Positions 44,847 through 52,344 are shown, numbered from the stretch's first letter. The stretch is DNA of 64,000 nucleotides from Bacteroidota bacterium (GCA_018267315.1 JAFDYS010000009.1:39553-103552), one strand, 5' to 3'. Made by a program: numbers and translations. The notes: generated by a model from the sequence alone, not told the origin.

Positions 44847-45740
44847 ATGAAAGTCTGGATCGGAAGTCTGCTGATTTTTCTTTCGATGAATTTAAAAGGC
44901 CAGCAGTTAGATTTCATTCTGGCCGGTCAAGACTCTAATGTTATTTATAGTGATCTTGTTCCTGATTTTGATACTGTTGGAGTTCTCTATGCTCCTCACT
45001 TGAATGGAAAATGTGGCTATAACCTTGACCTTAATAACGACAGTATTGCCGATTATGAAATTGTTCTCAACCGTGAAGGCGGGCAGAGCGGAAGCATGAT
45101 CACAGTGAGTATTAGTGCCATTGATACAACAAACAGAATTGCTGCCGAGTATGATTCGCTGTATTGTTTTCCCTGGGATACATTACCTGCTCTTACATTG
45201 TGTAAGTCGCTTGCAGATGGAGATACTATTGATGTATATCATCAGGAATGGATTCCAAGTGCCTACATGTATTTTTCCTCCTACTTTCAAATTTATGGAT
45301 TGTGTCAAAATGGTGATTGGCTCGATAGACTCTCACATATTGCTGGATTAATGATGCCTAACGGAGGTGATACCATTTATGGCTGGGTCAGAGTGCAGGT
45401 TTCAAATATTTATTTCTACAACGTGGTAGAAGTCCTAGATTCTTTAGTAGTATTTGATTATGCCGCTACCAAAGGATTTGTAATAGAATCGCCGGTTATT
45501 GACGAGGATACAGTCTTGAAGATTTATCCAAATCCTTCAATTGATAATATTCAGGTTAATGCGGCTGAAGTGAGTCAATATGAAATCTTCAATATCCAGG
45601 GAGCGCTGTTAAAATCAGGATGGTTGCAAAAAGGATTAAATTATATTTCGACCGAACATCTTCCGGATAATTATTATTTCCTGGTGATTCATGAATCTGA
45701 TCGCAGGCAGGTGATTAAAGTTTCAGTCATTAAAAACTAA
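44847..45740 (+). CDS. Secreted protein with T9SS type A sorting domain, function unknown
   Basis: A 297-residue secreted protein. The ATG at 44847 gives a signal peptide (MKVWIGSLLIFLSMNLKGQQ). The mature domain (about residues 21-220) is of unknown family. It includes a calcium-loop-like DLNNDSIADYEI segment, scattered cysteines, and YGWVRVQVSNIYFYNVVEVLDS. The last 75 residues form a T9SS type A tail (IYPNPSIDNIQV, YEIFNIQGALLKSG, LPDNYYFLVI). The gene is visibly more AT-rich than its neighbours and sits inside the REP-like island, flanked by hairpin units on both sides. That suggests it is a recent arrival or an accessory gene. The similarity in role to other T9SS cargo rests only on the tail. 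Confidence 0.85.
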   Translation: MKVWIGSLLIFLSMNLKGQQLDFILAGQDSNVIYSDLVPDFDTVGVLYAPHLNGKCGYNLDLNNDSIADYEIVLNREGGQSGSMITVSISAIDTTNRIAAEYDSLYCFPWDTLPALTLCKSLADGDTIDVYHQEWIPSAYMYFSSYFQIYGLCQNGDWLDRLSHIAGLMMPNGGDTIYGWVRVQVSNIYFYNVVEVLDSLVVFDYAATKGFVIESPVIDEDTVLKIYPNPSIDNIQVNAAEVSQYEIFNIQGALLKSGWLQKGLNYISTEHLPDNYYFLVIHESDRRQVIKVSVIKN

Positions 45741-45801
45741 GATTCCCCATTCCCTTTACCGCCGTGTTTCCGTCAATGAGGTCATATGTTGGGAGTGTAA
45801 C

Positions 45802-45882
45802 ACTTTGTCCGTGGTTGGCGTCCCCGCCAACCACCGCTCGCATCCCATTTTAATCTCGTTAGCATCATCCTGATCATCGAGT
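45802..45882 (-). repeat. REP-like 81-bp tandem unit 1 (hairpin 45811-45834)
   Basis: It contains the same 10-bp stem as the other copies but in minus orientation (loop GGGA on the minus strand, followed by GGACAAAG). It is followed directly by a second, slightly diverged unit of the same length. Confidence 0.9.
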
Positions 45883-45963
45883 ACTTTGTCCGTGGTTGGC
45901 GTCCCCGCCAACCACCGCTCGCATCCCATTTTCATCTTGTTAGCATCTTCCTGATCATCGAGT
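45883..45963 (-). repeat. REP-like 81-bp tandem unit 2 (hairpin 45892-45915)
   Basis: The second tandem unit is identical in the hairpin core and flanks, with a few substitutions in the spacer (around 45932-45952). It ends 6 bases before the stop codon of the RAYT gene. Confidence 0.9.
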
Positions 45964-45969
45964 GCTCGC

Positions 45970-46476
45970 TCAAATGTAATCCGCATAATGCCTGATAAAA
46001 TTAAAAGAACTTCGGTTGAGCATATAATACTTTGCGGATGAGTATCGGTACTCTTCAGGAAAAGAAACAAGATTCCATCGGCCGGAGAGTGGATTTAAAT
46101 GCATGTAGTCAAGTTTCTGTTCGGCGATGGAACGGCTCATAACTTCAATCGTTCGCGAACGGCGCTCCCAAAAATGATATTGCCGATCGGCTTCTGTGGA
46201 AAGGTACGGGGTCAAACGCCCGGGATCATTTTTCATGAGATACTTCTTGAATTCATGCGCCGTGAAGCTGAGTAATGACCATTCGTTGGCCTCTTCGAAA
46301 TACGTATTGACGGGCGACCACATGAGGTGAAGATGATTGGGCATGATCACAAAGCCATGCGTCCTTGCCCGATTATTTTCATGATGCCAATGCAGTGATT
46401 GGATTATGATATCCTTCATCATATCATCAGCCAGCAACATTTGCCAGCTGTTGATGGTGGCAGTGAAAAAATACAT
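45970..46476 (-). CDS. REP-associated tyrosine transposase (RAYT, IS200-like Y1 family)
   Basis: A 168-residue HUH/Y1 transposase-like protein of the REP-associated (TnpA_REP) branch, thought to bind and process single-stranded palindromic repeats. The HUH motif is HLH at residues 48-50 in FVIMPNHLHLMW. The catalytic tyrosine is probably Tyr124 in KLDYMHLNPLSGRW, and FWERRSRTIEV precedes it as in other RAYTs. The N-terminus YFFTATINSWQMLL matches the usual first strand. All expected residues are present, so it could be active. It is surrounded by nine hairpins: two minus-orientation tandem copies just downstream, one plus-orientation copy 68 bases upstream, and more on both sides. The gene is single-copy here and is not flanked by IS200-type ends of its own. 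Confidence 0.9.
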   Translation of the reverse strand: MYFFTATINSWQMLLADDMMKDIIIQSLHWHHENNRARTHGFVIMPNHLHLMWSPVNTYFEEANEWSLLSFTAHEFKKYLMKNDPGRLTPYLSTEADRQYHFWERRSRTIEVMSRSIAEQKLDYMHLNPLSGRWNLVSFPEEYRYSSAKYYMLNRSSFNFIRHYADYI

Positions 46477-46498
46477 GGAAGAAAGTTAATTGAAGAAT

Positions 46499-46573
46499 GC
46501 ATATCCGTCGTTGGTTGCAAGAGTTAGAGGTGGTTGGTTGCATGTGGTTGGCGAGGACGCCAACCACGGATAG
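46499..46573 (+). repeat. REP-like unit upstream of RAYT (hairpin 46544-46567)
   Basis: A GTGGTTGGCG / CGCCAACCAC hairpin with AGGA loop. The left flank (GCATATCCGT ... GAGTTAGAGG) is shared with the unit at 46828-46912. The right flank GGATAGA is a one-base variant of the usual GGACAGA. Confidence 0.9.
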
Positions 46574-46686
46574 AAGCCGGAGATCACGAACTACTCCTGC
46601 ATCGTGAGGAGTTGAGCGCAGGCATTTATTTTCTGAAAATGAAAATCAATGATGAGAGTTTTCTCACAAAAATTGTAATGGAATAA
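46573..46686 (+). pseudogene. Remnant of a T9SS type A sorting domain
   Basis: A 37-codon fragment reads EAGDHELLLHREELSAGIYF, then LKMKINDESFLTKIVME and a TAA stop. It is the last strand region of a T9SS type A tail, closely parallel to the end of the Kelch protein at 40.8 kb (EAGDHQL ... GLPAGVYFLLMKISD). No start or upstream coding sequence remains: immediately before it lies a REP-like hairpin ending at 46567. The gene body was apparently lost or replaced when the repeat inserted or recombined. Confidence 0.75.
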
Positions 46687-46789
46687 TTGAAGTCATTAAA
46701 TACACACTCATGAAATCAATAGTCTTTCTATTGGCAATTTTTCTCTTCGCTTCTTTAAATAACGTGTGGTCGCAAATAAGCGAAGATTT

Positions 46790-46825
46790 TTGTCCGTGGT
46801 TGGCGTCCTCGCCAACCACGGACAA
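46790..46825 (-). repeat. Extended REP-like hairpin with a 16-bp perfect stem
   Basis: TTGTCCGTGGTTGGCG pairs with CGCCAACCACGGACAA around TCCT. The usual 10-bp stem (46796-46819) is lengthened because the GGACAA flank occurs on both strands here. It lies within the signal-peptide remnant frame. Confidence 0.9.
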
Positions 46826-46827
46826 TA

Positions 46828-46912
46828 TGCATATCCGTAATTGGTGGCACGAGTTAGAGGTGGTTGGCGAGGACGCCAACCACGGGCAAGAGAACGCCAA
46901 CAACGGACAGAG
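46828..46912 (+). repeat. REP-like unit (hairpin 46860-46883) with an extra partial arm
   Basis: It shares its left flank with the unit at 46499-46573 and has the standard AGGA-loop hairpin followed by GGGCAAG. A partial arm, ACGCCAACAACGGACAGA, follows at 46893-46910. It ends just before the stop codon of the convergent lipoprotein gene at 46919. Confidence 0.88.
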
Positions 46913-46918
46913 TAACGA

Positions 46919-48562
46919 TCATGGGTTGTCAATCTTCATCACTGCATCCACATCCCAGTTCGCCCGAAGCGTAAGGGCTCCGGAATAAAAGAAGATTCGT
47001 TCCGGCTGTATGTGTTTCCAGTAATCGCCCGTATCCCATTTGAAATTTCCATTGCGGTCTTCAATGATCTTGAAACTGTATTCACCGGGCGGAATCAGTT
47101 TGAATGAAAGGGTTTTTGTTCCCGCTTTCAGTTTGTCTTTGGAGATGAGTGTTCCGTCTTTGGTTCTGAATTCATAGAAATACGGGAATGCTTTGGAGGA
47201 ATCGGAGAAGGAGATTTTCAGATTCAGGTTGCCGAGATCTTCTTCCGCATAAACATGAAACTGAATCTTGGCGCTGTCATTCTCATTGCCGAACAAATCC
47301 GTAAACACCGAATCAGGGATAATGAGCGAATAACTTCTTGCTTCGAGAAACTTAAAATCAATCCGGCAACGTTGCTTGCCGCTCGATGAATCAACCAGCA
47401 GCAAGGGCTTCACTTCATATTCCTTCTTCACCGAATCATCACGCAGAAAAACTTTCCGGCTTTCACTCATCGCCACCACGGGAAGGTTGAAGTACAACAT
47501 CAGCGGGTCGCCCTTGCGCAGCGGCGCTCCTGCTCTCCCGAGCGAGACTGAGGAGATGCTGAGCTTCGGAACGGTCACACTTTTTTGCCTTCCCTCCGCT
47601 CCTTTCATCCGCACCTTGGCCGTATCGCTGAAACTTCCGTCATGAATAAAAAAAGTGATGCTGTCGCTTTTGATGTCGTTCACCCAAACAGATGCCGTGT
47701 CCGTTGTGGCATTCCATTCCACAAACGTTTTGAGTGAATCATTCGCCGGAGTGATGCGCATGCCGGAAGCGGGCAAAGCGAAGGCAAACGATGCACGCCC
47801 CGCCTGCCGGGAAAACGTGCCGAGCAGTGATTGTTGTTCCGCCGCCGGTTTAAAGAGAAGTAATTTGTAAAAGGAAAGCGTGTCATAAACGGCAACAACA
47901 GAATCTTCAAATGCAACCATCTCTCCGGAGGGATCAAACATGAAATTGAAATTCTGATCCTCCACAGCAGCCAGTCTGAACGTGCCGCCTTTCAGATGAT
48001 CCATCACGAAATGGCCGGAAGAATCGGTGCGGGCATTGTAATCCGGCCGTTGCTTCACGGCGGCCGAGTCACTCAGATCACTGTGCAGCATCACGAGGTA
48101 GTTCGGTTTGGATTTCCCGGTAAGCACATTCACTACGCGCCCCTGAATGCGGAAGGAATCAATCGCGCTGCCGGTGCTGAACACATAATGATAGTTGAGT
48201 AAAATATTTCCTTCGGTGTTGTCCTTGATCGCACTGCCGAAGTTCACGGTGTAAGTGGTGTTTGCCTTCAATGAATCCGGCAGGGTGATGACGAGTGATT
48301 TTCCTTTCAGGCGGTAGGAGACTTTGCCCGTGAGCGCCGGCGAAAAGAAAACCTGGTTATTCGCATCGTTGATCTGGATGTATTCATCAAAGCCGATCAC
48401 AATTTTGTCGGAACGAAAATTAACGGAGAGGTTCTGAGGATTTTCATGTATGACTTTGGGTGGTGTGACATCTTTGGGGCCGCCGGTAGGTGGAATCTGA
48501 CTCGCACAGGAAGCCAGCACGGAGAGGAGAAAAATGTAACAGCAGCGGCGGAGAAACAGCAC
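46919..48562 (-). CDS. Ig-like (Big_5) domain lipoprotein
   Basis: A 547-residue lipoprotein anchored in the envelope. The opening domain (PPTGGPKDVTPPKVIHENP, FDEYIQINDANNQVFFSPAL, LPDSLKANTTYTVNFGSAI) is the Ig-like Big_5 fold common in Bacteroidota. Further beta-sandwich repeats follow, and the C-terminus ends DVDAVMKIDNP. Start choice: the frame is open to 48658, but that part crosses the terminator of the upstream gene and no ATG gives a signal peptide. A GTG at 48562 gives MLFLRRCCYIFLLSVLASC with a good lipobox (LASC), so I use it. The last codons lie against the REP-like island, and a copy of its 3' end is found at 44545-44572. Confidence 0.82.
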   Translation of the reverse strand: MLFLRRCCYIFLLSVLASCASQIPPTGGPKDVTPPKVIHENPQNLSVNFRSDKIVIGFDEYIQINDANNQVFFSPALTGKVSYRLKGKSLVITLPDSLKANTTYTVNFGSAIKDNTEGNILLNYHYVFSTGSAIDSFRIQGRVVNVLTGKSKPNYLVMLHSDLSDSAAVKQRPDYNARTDSSGHFVMDHLKGGTFRLAAVEDQNFNFMFDPSGEMVAFEDSVVAVYDTLSFYKLLLFKPAAEQQSLLGTFSRQAGRASFAFALPASGMRITPANDSLKTFVEWNATTDTASVWVNDIKSDSITFFIHDGSFSDTAKVRMKGAEGRQKSVTVPKLSISSVSLGRAGAPLRKGDPLMLYFNLPVVAMSESRKVFLRDDSVKKEYEVKPLLLVDSSSGKQRCRIDFKFLEARSYSLIIPDSVFTDLFGNENDSAKIQFHVYAEEDLGNLNLKISFSDSSKAFPYFYEFRTKDGTLISKDKLKAGTKTLSFKLIPPGEYSFKIIEDRNGNFKWDTGDYWKHIQPERIFFYSGALTLRANWDVDAVMKIDNP

Positions 48563-48603
48563 TTCACAAAAATAGCCAACAGGAAGTTGGACTCCGGCCA
48601 GCG

Positions 48604-48638
48604 GAAAAAAAGAAAGGGCACGGATGAATCCCATGCCC
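48604..48638 (-). terminator. Rho-independent terminator after the DUF4397 gene
   Basis: On the minus strand GGGCATGG pairs with CCGTGCCC (one G-T pair) around GATTCAT, followed by TTTCTTTTTTT. It begins 24 bases past the stop of the DUF4397 gene and lies upstream of the GTG start of the lipoprotein gene. Confidence 0.8.
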
Positions 48639-48661
48639 TCTCTGCCTAAAAAAAACACCCG

Positions 48662-50374
48662 TCAATTCACCACAATCTTTGTCGCATAGTTTTCTTTTCC
48701 GGCTTTCACATTCAGCAGATACAATCCATCATTGAGTGATTTCAATTCAATCTGCTGCGAATAGCTCCCGACAGTTTTGTTTCCTGCATCAATGGTCTTC
48801 ACCGTTTGGCCGATCATATTCTTCACTTCAATCTTCACATCCGAGGCCGAACGCAGGGCATACTGCACCGTAATCTGATCGGTGGCCGGGTTGGGATAAG
48901 TGGTTACTTCGCTCACCGGGTTCATTACATCATTGATGCCGGTTGCGACAGGCAGTGCCACGAGCGGGCCACCCACGCTGAGTGCCGCATACAAACCGAA
49001 TGCGGGTCCGTTGCTGTTCATGGAAGGATCCAGGAAACCCGACGCAAGAACGGTGAGTGCAAAATCCTGAAGACCGAGCGAAGCCAGCGGCGCATCATAG
49101 GACACAACGGTAACGGTTCCGGTTTCATCGCGCACTTCCAGTTTGTAATCGAGCGGTGCCAGTTCAAGGTAGCCGGCAAACTGCGAGTAGCTGAGATTGT
49201 CCACGATGGTGCCTGCACCCACACCCGTTTCCACCACATCCACTGTCGGCGCATCGGTGGAGCCGTGATACACCAGCACATCCACGTTGCCCGGCGTATT
49301 CACCTTCTCGCGTGCGCCGGCAAATACATTAAGGTTGAAAGCCGGAGCGGGATTGTAACCGGATGAACTCACAATTCCGTTGGCAATGATCTGATACGTC
49401 ATGCCGCCGGTGAGCGTGTAGTTGAATGAAGCGATCGGGTTGGAAGGATCGGTGCTGTTAGCATCCTTAATGCTGATGGTGACCGGAACGCCGGCCGGTG
49501 CATCCACATACGGAGTGGCTGTACGGAATTCAAAGTTGTCAATGAGTTTGATGTCGTTCAGCCATACATCCACCACCGAAGCGGCAGCGTCAGCGCTGTT
49601 GTGGATCACCTGCACTCTCGCTGTGCTGATGGCGGCAGATGGCAATGCCACCAGGTCACCGCCTGAAGGCAGTGCGACATAAATTCCAAAAGCAGGGCCG
49701 TTGCTGTTCACGCCGGGATCAAGGAATCCTGAAGCCACCGCCACTGCTGCGGCGCCGTTCAGGCCGAGTGTAGCCAGCGGTGCATCATACTGTGCCACGG
49801 TGGTGATGCCGTGTGCATCGCGCACCTGAATCGAATAGTCGCTGGTTGGCAATTCGAGATAGCCGGCAAAGGTTGCATAAGCCAGGTCATCTACAATGGT
49901 GCCTGCTCCAACGCCCACTTCCTTGATGTCTACCACCGGTGCATCGGTAGCTCCGTGAAAGACGAGCAGATCCGTGTTGCTGCCTGAGGTGGCTGCTTCA
50001 CGACCCATGTCATATGCGTACATGTCAAACGGAGTGGCGGGTGCATAGCCGCTTCCGCTCACGATGCCATTGGCAATTACGACATAGGTTTTGCCGTCCT
50101 GCAGATTAAATGTTTTCGTGAAGAGCGCATTCACAGTATCCGTACTGTTTGCCGGCTGAATGCTGATCTTGAAATTCACTCCCGAGGGCGCATCAATAAA
50201 CGGCGTGGCCGTTCTGAATGCGAAATTGTCGAGCAGCAGTGTGTTGTCGAGCCATACATCCACGGAGGAAGCGGCCAGATCTGCTGAGTTGTGAATGACC
50301 TGCAATCGGGCGGTGGCCTGCGATGTGTAGGTGAGAGCGATCATCGCAACGAAAAACAATAGTAGCTTTTTCAT
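48662..50374 (-). CDS. Secreted protein with two DUF4397 domains and T9SS type A sorting domain
   Basis: A 570-residue secreted protein. A signal peptide (MKKLLLFFVAMIALTYTSQA) is followed by two tandem DUF4397 domains of about 230 residues each. They start ARLQVIHNSADLAASSVDVWLD (shown in part) and ARVQVIHNSADAAASVVDVWLN. Both halves repeat FRTATPFIDAPSG / FRTATPYVDAPAG, VFHGATDAPVVD / VYHGSTDAPTVD and SGFLDPGVNSNGPAFG / SGFLDPSMNSNGPAFG, so the gene arose by internal duplication. The final 80 residues are a T9SS type A tail (TYPNPATDQITVQY, IGQTVKTIDAG, LNDGLYLLNV). DUF4397 proteins are surface beta-sandwich proteins of unknown role. A terminator follows. Confidence 0.93.
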   Translation of the reverse strand: MKKLLLFFVAMIALTYTSQATARLQVIHNSADLAASSVDVWLDNTLLLDNFAFRTATPFIDAPSGVNFKISIQPANSTDTVNALFTKTFNLQDGKTYVVIANGIVSGSGYAPATPFDMYAYDMGREAATSGSNTDLLVFHGATDAPVVDIKEVGVGAGTIVDDLAYATFAGYLELPTSDYSIQVRDAHGITTVAQYDAPLATLGLNGAAAVAVASGFLDPGVNSNGPAFGIYVALPSGGDLVALPSAAISTARVQVIHNSADAAASVVDVWLNDIKLIDNFEFRTATPYVDAPAGVPVTISIKDANSTDPSNPIASFNYTLTGGMTYQIIANGIVSSSGYNPAPAFNLNVFAGAREKVNTPGNVDVLVYHGSTDAPTVDVVETGVGAGTIVDNLSYSQFAGYLELAPLDYKLEVRDETGTVTVVSYDAPLASLGLQDFALTVLASGFLDPSMNSNGPAFGLYAALSVGGPLVALPVATGINDVMNPVSEVTTYPNPATDQITVQYALRSASDVKIEVKNMIGQTVKTIDAGNKTVGSYSQQIELKSLNDGLYLLNVKAGKENYATKIVVN

Positions 50375-50542
50375 AGTCCTTCTTGTTTGTGGTTTTGAAT
50401 TTCTCTCACAACATGACCTGAATGATATTGTTTACGGAACTGAAAAAATTTTTGAAGGATTACGATCGGGTGACAATGTGCTTGTTTGATAAAGAGTGAG
50501 TACGATAGCCGAATGATGAAAAATCATTCCGTACGAAAAGAA

Positions 50543-50570
50543 AAAAGCCACCCGGATGCGGGTGGCTTTT
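50543..50570 (-). terminator. Rho-independent terminator after the metallopeptidase gene
   Basis: AAAAGCCACCCG pairs with CGGGTGGCTTTT around a four-base loop, a perfect 12-bp stem. On the minus strand TTCTTTTC follows. It lies 25 bases beyond the stop codon at 50595. The remaining gap to 50375 shows nothing else definite. Confidence 0.85.
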
Positions 50571-50594
50571 CATATTTTTTCTGTTATGAGGAAA

Positions 50595-51281
50595 TCAATT
50601 CCTTCTGCCGCCCATAAAGATCATGATGTAATACACCAGTGTGGCGAGTGAAGAGAGCGCTGCAACTACGTACGTCATGGCGGCCCACTTCAATCCGTCC
50701 TTTGCCATCGCGTAATCTTCACGTGCCATAATGCCGCTGCGGTCAATCCAGGCCAATGCCCTGCGGCTGGCATCAAATTCAACCGGCAGCGTGATGAAAC
50801 TGAACAACGTGGTTAAGCCGAACAATACAATACCCACCAGGAGCAACTGCGGAAAAACATTGAGCAGCAGAATCCCGCCGAGTAAAATCCACTGTACCCA
50901 GCGTGAAGAGAAACTCACCACCGGCACCAGTGTGGAACGCATCGTGAGCCAGCTATAGGCCTGAGCATGCTGCACCGCATGTCCGCATTCATGCGCGGCG
51001 ATGGAAGCCGCCATGATGCTCCGGCCGTGATACACTTCCGGGCTGAGGTTCACCGTTTTGTTTGCGGGATTGTAGTGATCCGTCAGATACCCTTCAACGG
51101 AAGTGATCTGCACATCGTGTATGCCGTATTCGCTCAGCATCTTTTGCGCTATTTCCGCTCCGCTCAATCCGCTCGGTGTGGGATGCTGGCTGTATTCTTT
51201 CATTTTGGAACGCAACCGCGCCTGAACGACAAAGCCGATCAGAAGCAGACCAATCATGAGAATCCAAAAAAGAGCTGTCAT
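50595..51281 (-). CDS. Zinc metallopeptidase, YugP-like membrane protease
   Basis: A 228-residue inner-membrane protein of the YugP/putative neutral zinc metallopeptidase family (DUF2268-like Peptidase_M-type). An N-terminal span (residues 3-20) is followed by a soluble region and the zinc-binding motif HECGH (residues 97-101) in IAAHECGHAVQHAQAY. At least three more hydrophobic spans follow, with the conserved LPVEFDASRRAL block between them. The function of the family is not well defined; a role in membrane protein quality control is assumed. It stands alone with its own terminator. Confidence 0.92.
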   Translation of the reverse strand: MTALFWILMIGLLLIGFVVQARLRSKMKEYSQHPTPSGLSGAEIAQKMLSEYGIHDVQITSVEGYLTDHYNPANKTVNLSPEVYHGRSIMAASIAAHECGHAVQHAQAYSWLTMRSTLVPVVSFSSRWVQWILLGGILLLNVFPQLLLVGIVLFGLTTLFSFITLPVEFDASRRALAWIDRSGIMAREDYAMAKDGLKWAAMTYVVAALSSLATLVYYIMIFMGGRRN

Positions 51282-51634
51282 TTTGTTTTAGAATTTAGTT
51301 TTGATAGTAACGCAAAGGTACCACAGATTGTTCATTGCACCGGGCGGGCGATGCATCTGCTAAAAGACGATTGCCACGGCGATTTATTCTTTGATCCTTA
51401 GAATGAATTATCAAAGCACTTTGAAGGCACATGAGCGCATGGCTGACCGGTCAACAAAAATGAAAACATGATTTTCATTCCACCATGAAACCAAAAACCA
51501 GAAACCAAGAAACCAACAGACTAACAAACCAACAAACCAAGAAACCAGGAAACCATATTGAACCGTGGAAAACAATCCAACCTGAAACGCTCACTCGCAA
51601 TTGAAACAAATATCTTAGCACCGGAAATCATTTT
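51282..51634. other. Intergenic region of 353 bases with AAACC-rich low-complexity tract
   Basis: It holds a perfect inverted repeat AATGAAAA / TTTTCATT at 51459-51479 and, next to it, an irregular tandem tract of AAACCAR-type units at 51487-51554. The promoters of the metallopeptidase gene and scpB must lie here, but I see no clear match. No gene is recognisable. Confidence 0.6.
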
Positions 51635-52201
51635 ATGGAAGGAATTCAGTCACATATTGAGGCGCTCATTTTCGCGGCCGAAGAACCGATCACCGTTAAA
51701 GAAATTCAGAAGGTGCTGGCCAATCTCGTCGGCACGGAACTGACGAAGGAAGAAATTGAATCACATCTCGATATCCTGGTTCAGAAATTTCACGAAGGGG
51801 AATTCGCTTTTGAGATCGTACCCATCAGCGGAGGTTACCAGTTTCTCACCAAGCCGGGTTACCAGAACACGGTAAGTGAATTCCTGAAAACGAAACTCAA
51901 CAAAAAACTTTCTACCAGCCAGCTCGAAACGCTGGCCATCATCGCTTACCGGCAGCCGGTATCCAAGCCGGATATCGAGCGCATCCGCGGGGTAAATTGC
52001 GATTTCGCCATTCAGAAACTGCTGGAAAAAGAACTCGTCACCATCTCGGGCAGAAGCGAAGAAGTAGGCAAACCACTCCTCTACTCCACCTCGCAGTTCT
52101 TTATGAATTACTTCGGCATTAATTCCATAGATGATCTGCCGAAACTGAAAGATCTCGAACAACCGAGTGATAATGTGATCGGGACGCCTTCGGAGAATTA
52201 G
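51635..52201 (+). CDS. scpB: Segregation and condensation protein B
   Basis: ScpB, 188 residues, the kleisin-associated winged-helix subunit of the Smc-ScpAB condensin that organises and segregates the chromosome. The N-terminal block IEALIFAAEEPITVKEIQKVL and the central LSTSQLETLAIIAYRQPVSKPDIERIRGV are strongly characteristic. LVTISGRSEEVGKPLLYSTSQFFMNYFGI is the second winged helix. The start at 51635 gives the standard N-terminus. scpA is not adjacent, which is common in Bacteroidota. Confidence 0.95.
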   Translation: MEGIQSHIEALIFAAEEPITVKEIQKVLANLVGTELTKEEIESHLDILVQKFHEGEFAFEIVPISGGYQFLTKPGYQNTVSEFLKTKLNKKLSTSQLETLAIIAYRQPVSKPDIERIRGVNCDFAIQKLLEKELVTISGRSEEVGKPLLYSTSQFFMNYFGINSIDDLPKLKDLEQPSDNVIGTPSEN

Positions 52202-52209
52202 CATGCGGA

Positions 52210-52252
52210 ATGTTGGTCTTACCGTGCTTCATGCCTGTGCAAAGACCAACAT
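52210..52252. repeat. Inverted repeat between convergent scpB and kmo
   Basis: ATGTTGGTCTT (52210-52220) pairs perfectly with AAGACCAACAT (52242-52252) across a 21-base loop. A smaller hairpin, TCGTC / GACGA, follows at 52252-52268. There is no T run, but the position between two convergent stop codons suggests transcription termination or RNA 3'-end stabilisation. Confidence 0.5.
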
Positions 52253-52344
52253 CGTCGAGAATTGACGACGCTCTGAGTCTTGCGCCTTTACTGCCTTCCG
52301 ATCTTAATCAATCATAGCCATCCGCGTTATCTGCGTGCTATCTA

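Larger units (their letters stand above)
46710..46988 (+). pseudogene. Signal-peptide remnant of a secreted-protein gene interrupted by REP-like repeats
   Basis: An ATG at 46710 begins a convincing signal peptide (MKSIVFLLAIFLFASLNNVW, then SQ). After about 27 codons the frame runs straight into REP-like hairpins and their translation (CPWLASSPTT), then into antisense of the neighbouring lipoprotein gene. The frame stays open to 46988, 92 codons, but only the signal peptide looks like real protein. Most likely it is the 5' stump of a lost exported-protein gene. A short secreted peptide cannot be fully excluded. Confidence 0.6.

Noticed and set aside
45756..46070. A 104-codon minus-strand frame through the 81-bp tandem units, and similar frames at 44353-44917 and 46664-46932
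   Set aside because: The translation merely repeats the hairpin sequence (for example CPWLASSPTT or ERWLAGTPTTDKV); there is no signal peptide or domain, and the one at 45756 overlaps the RAYT 3' end.
44448..46912. The repeats considered as a CRISPR array
   Set aside because: Spacing is irregular, copies lie in both orientations, flanks are partly duplicated and a RAYT gene rather than cas genes is present; this fits REP-type elements.
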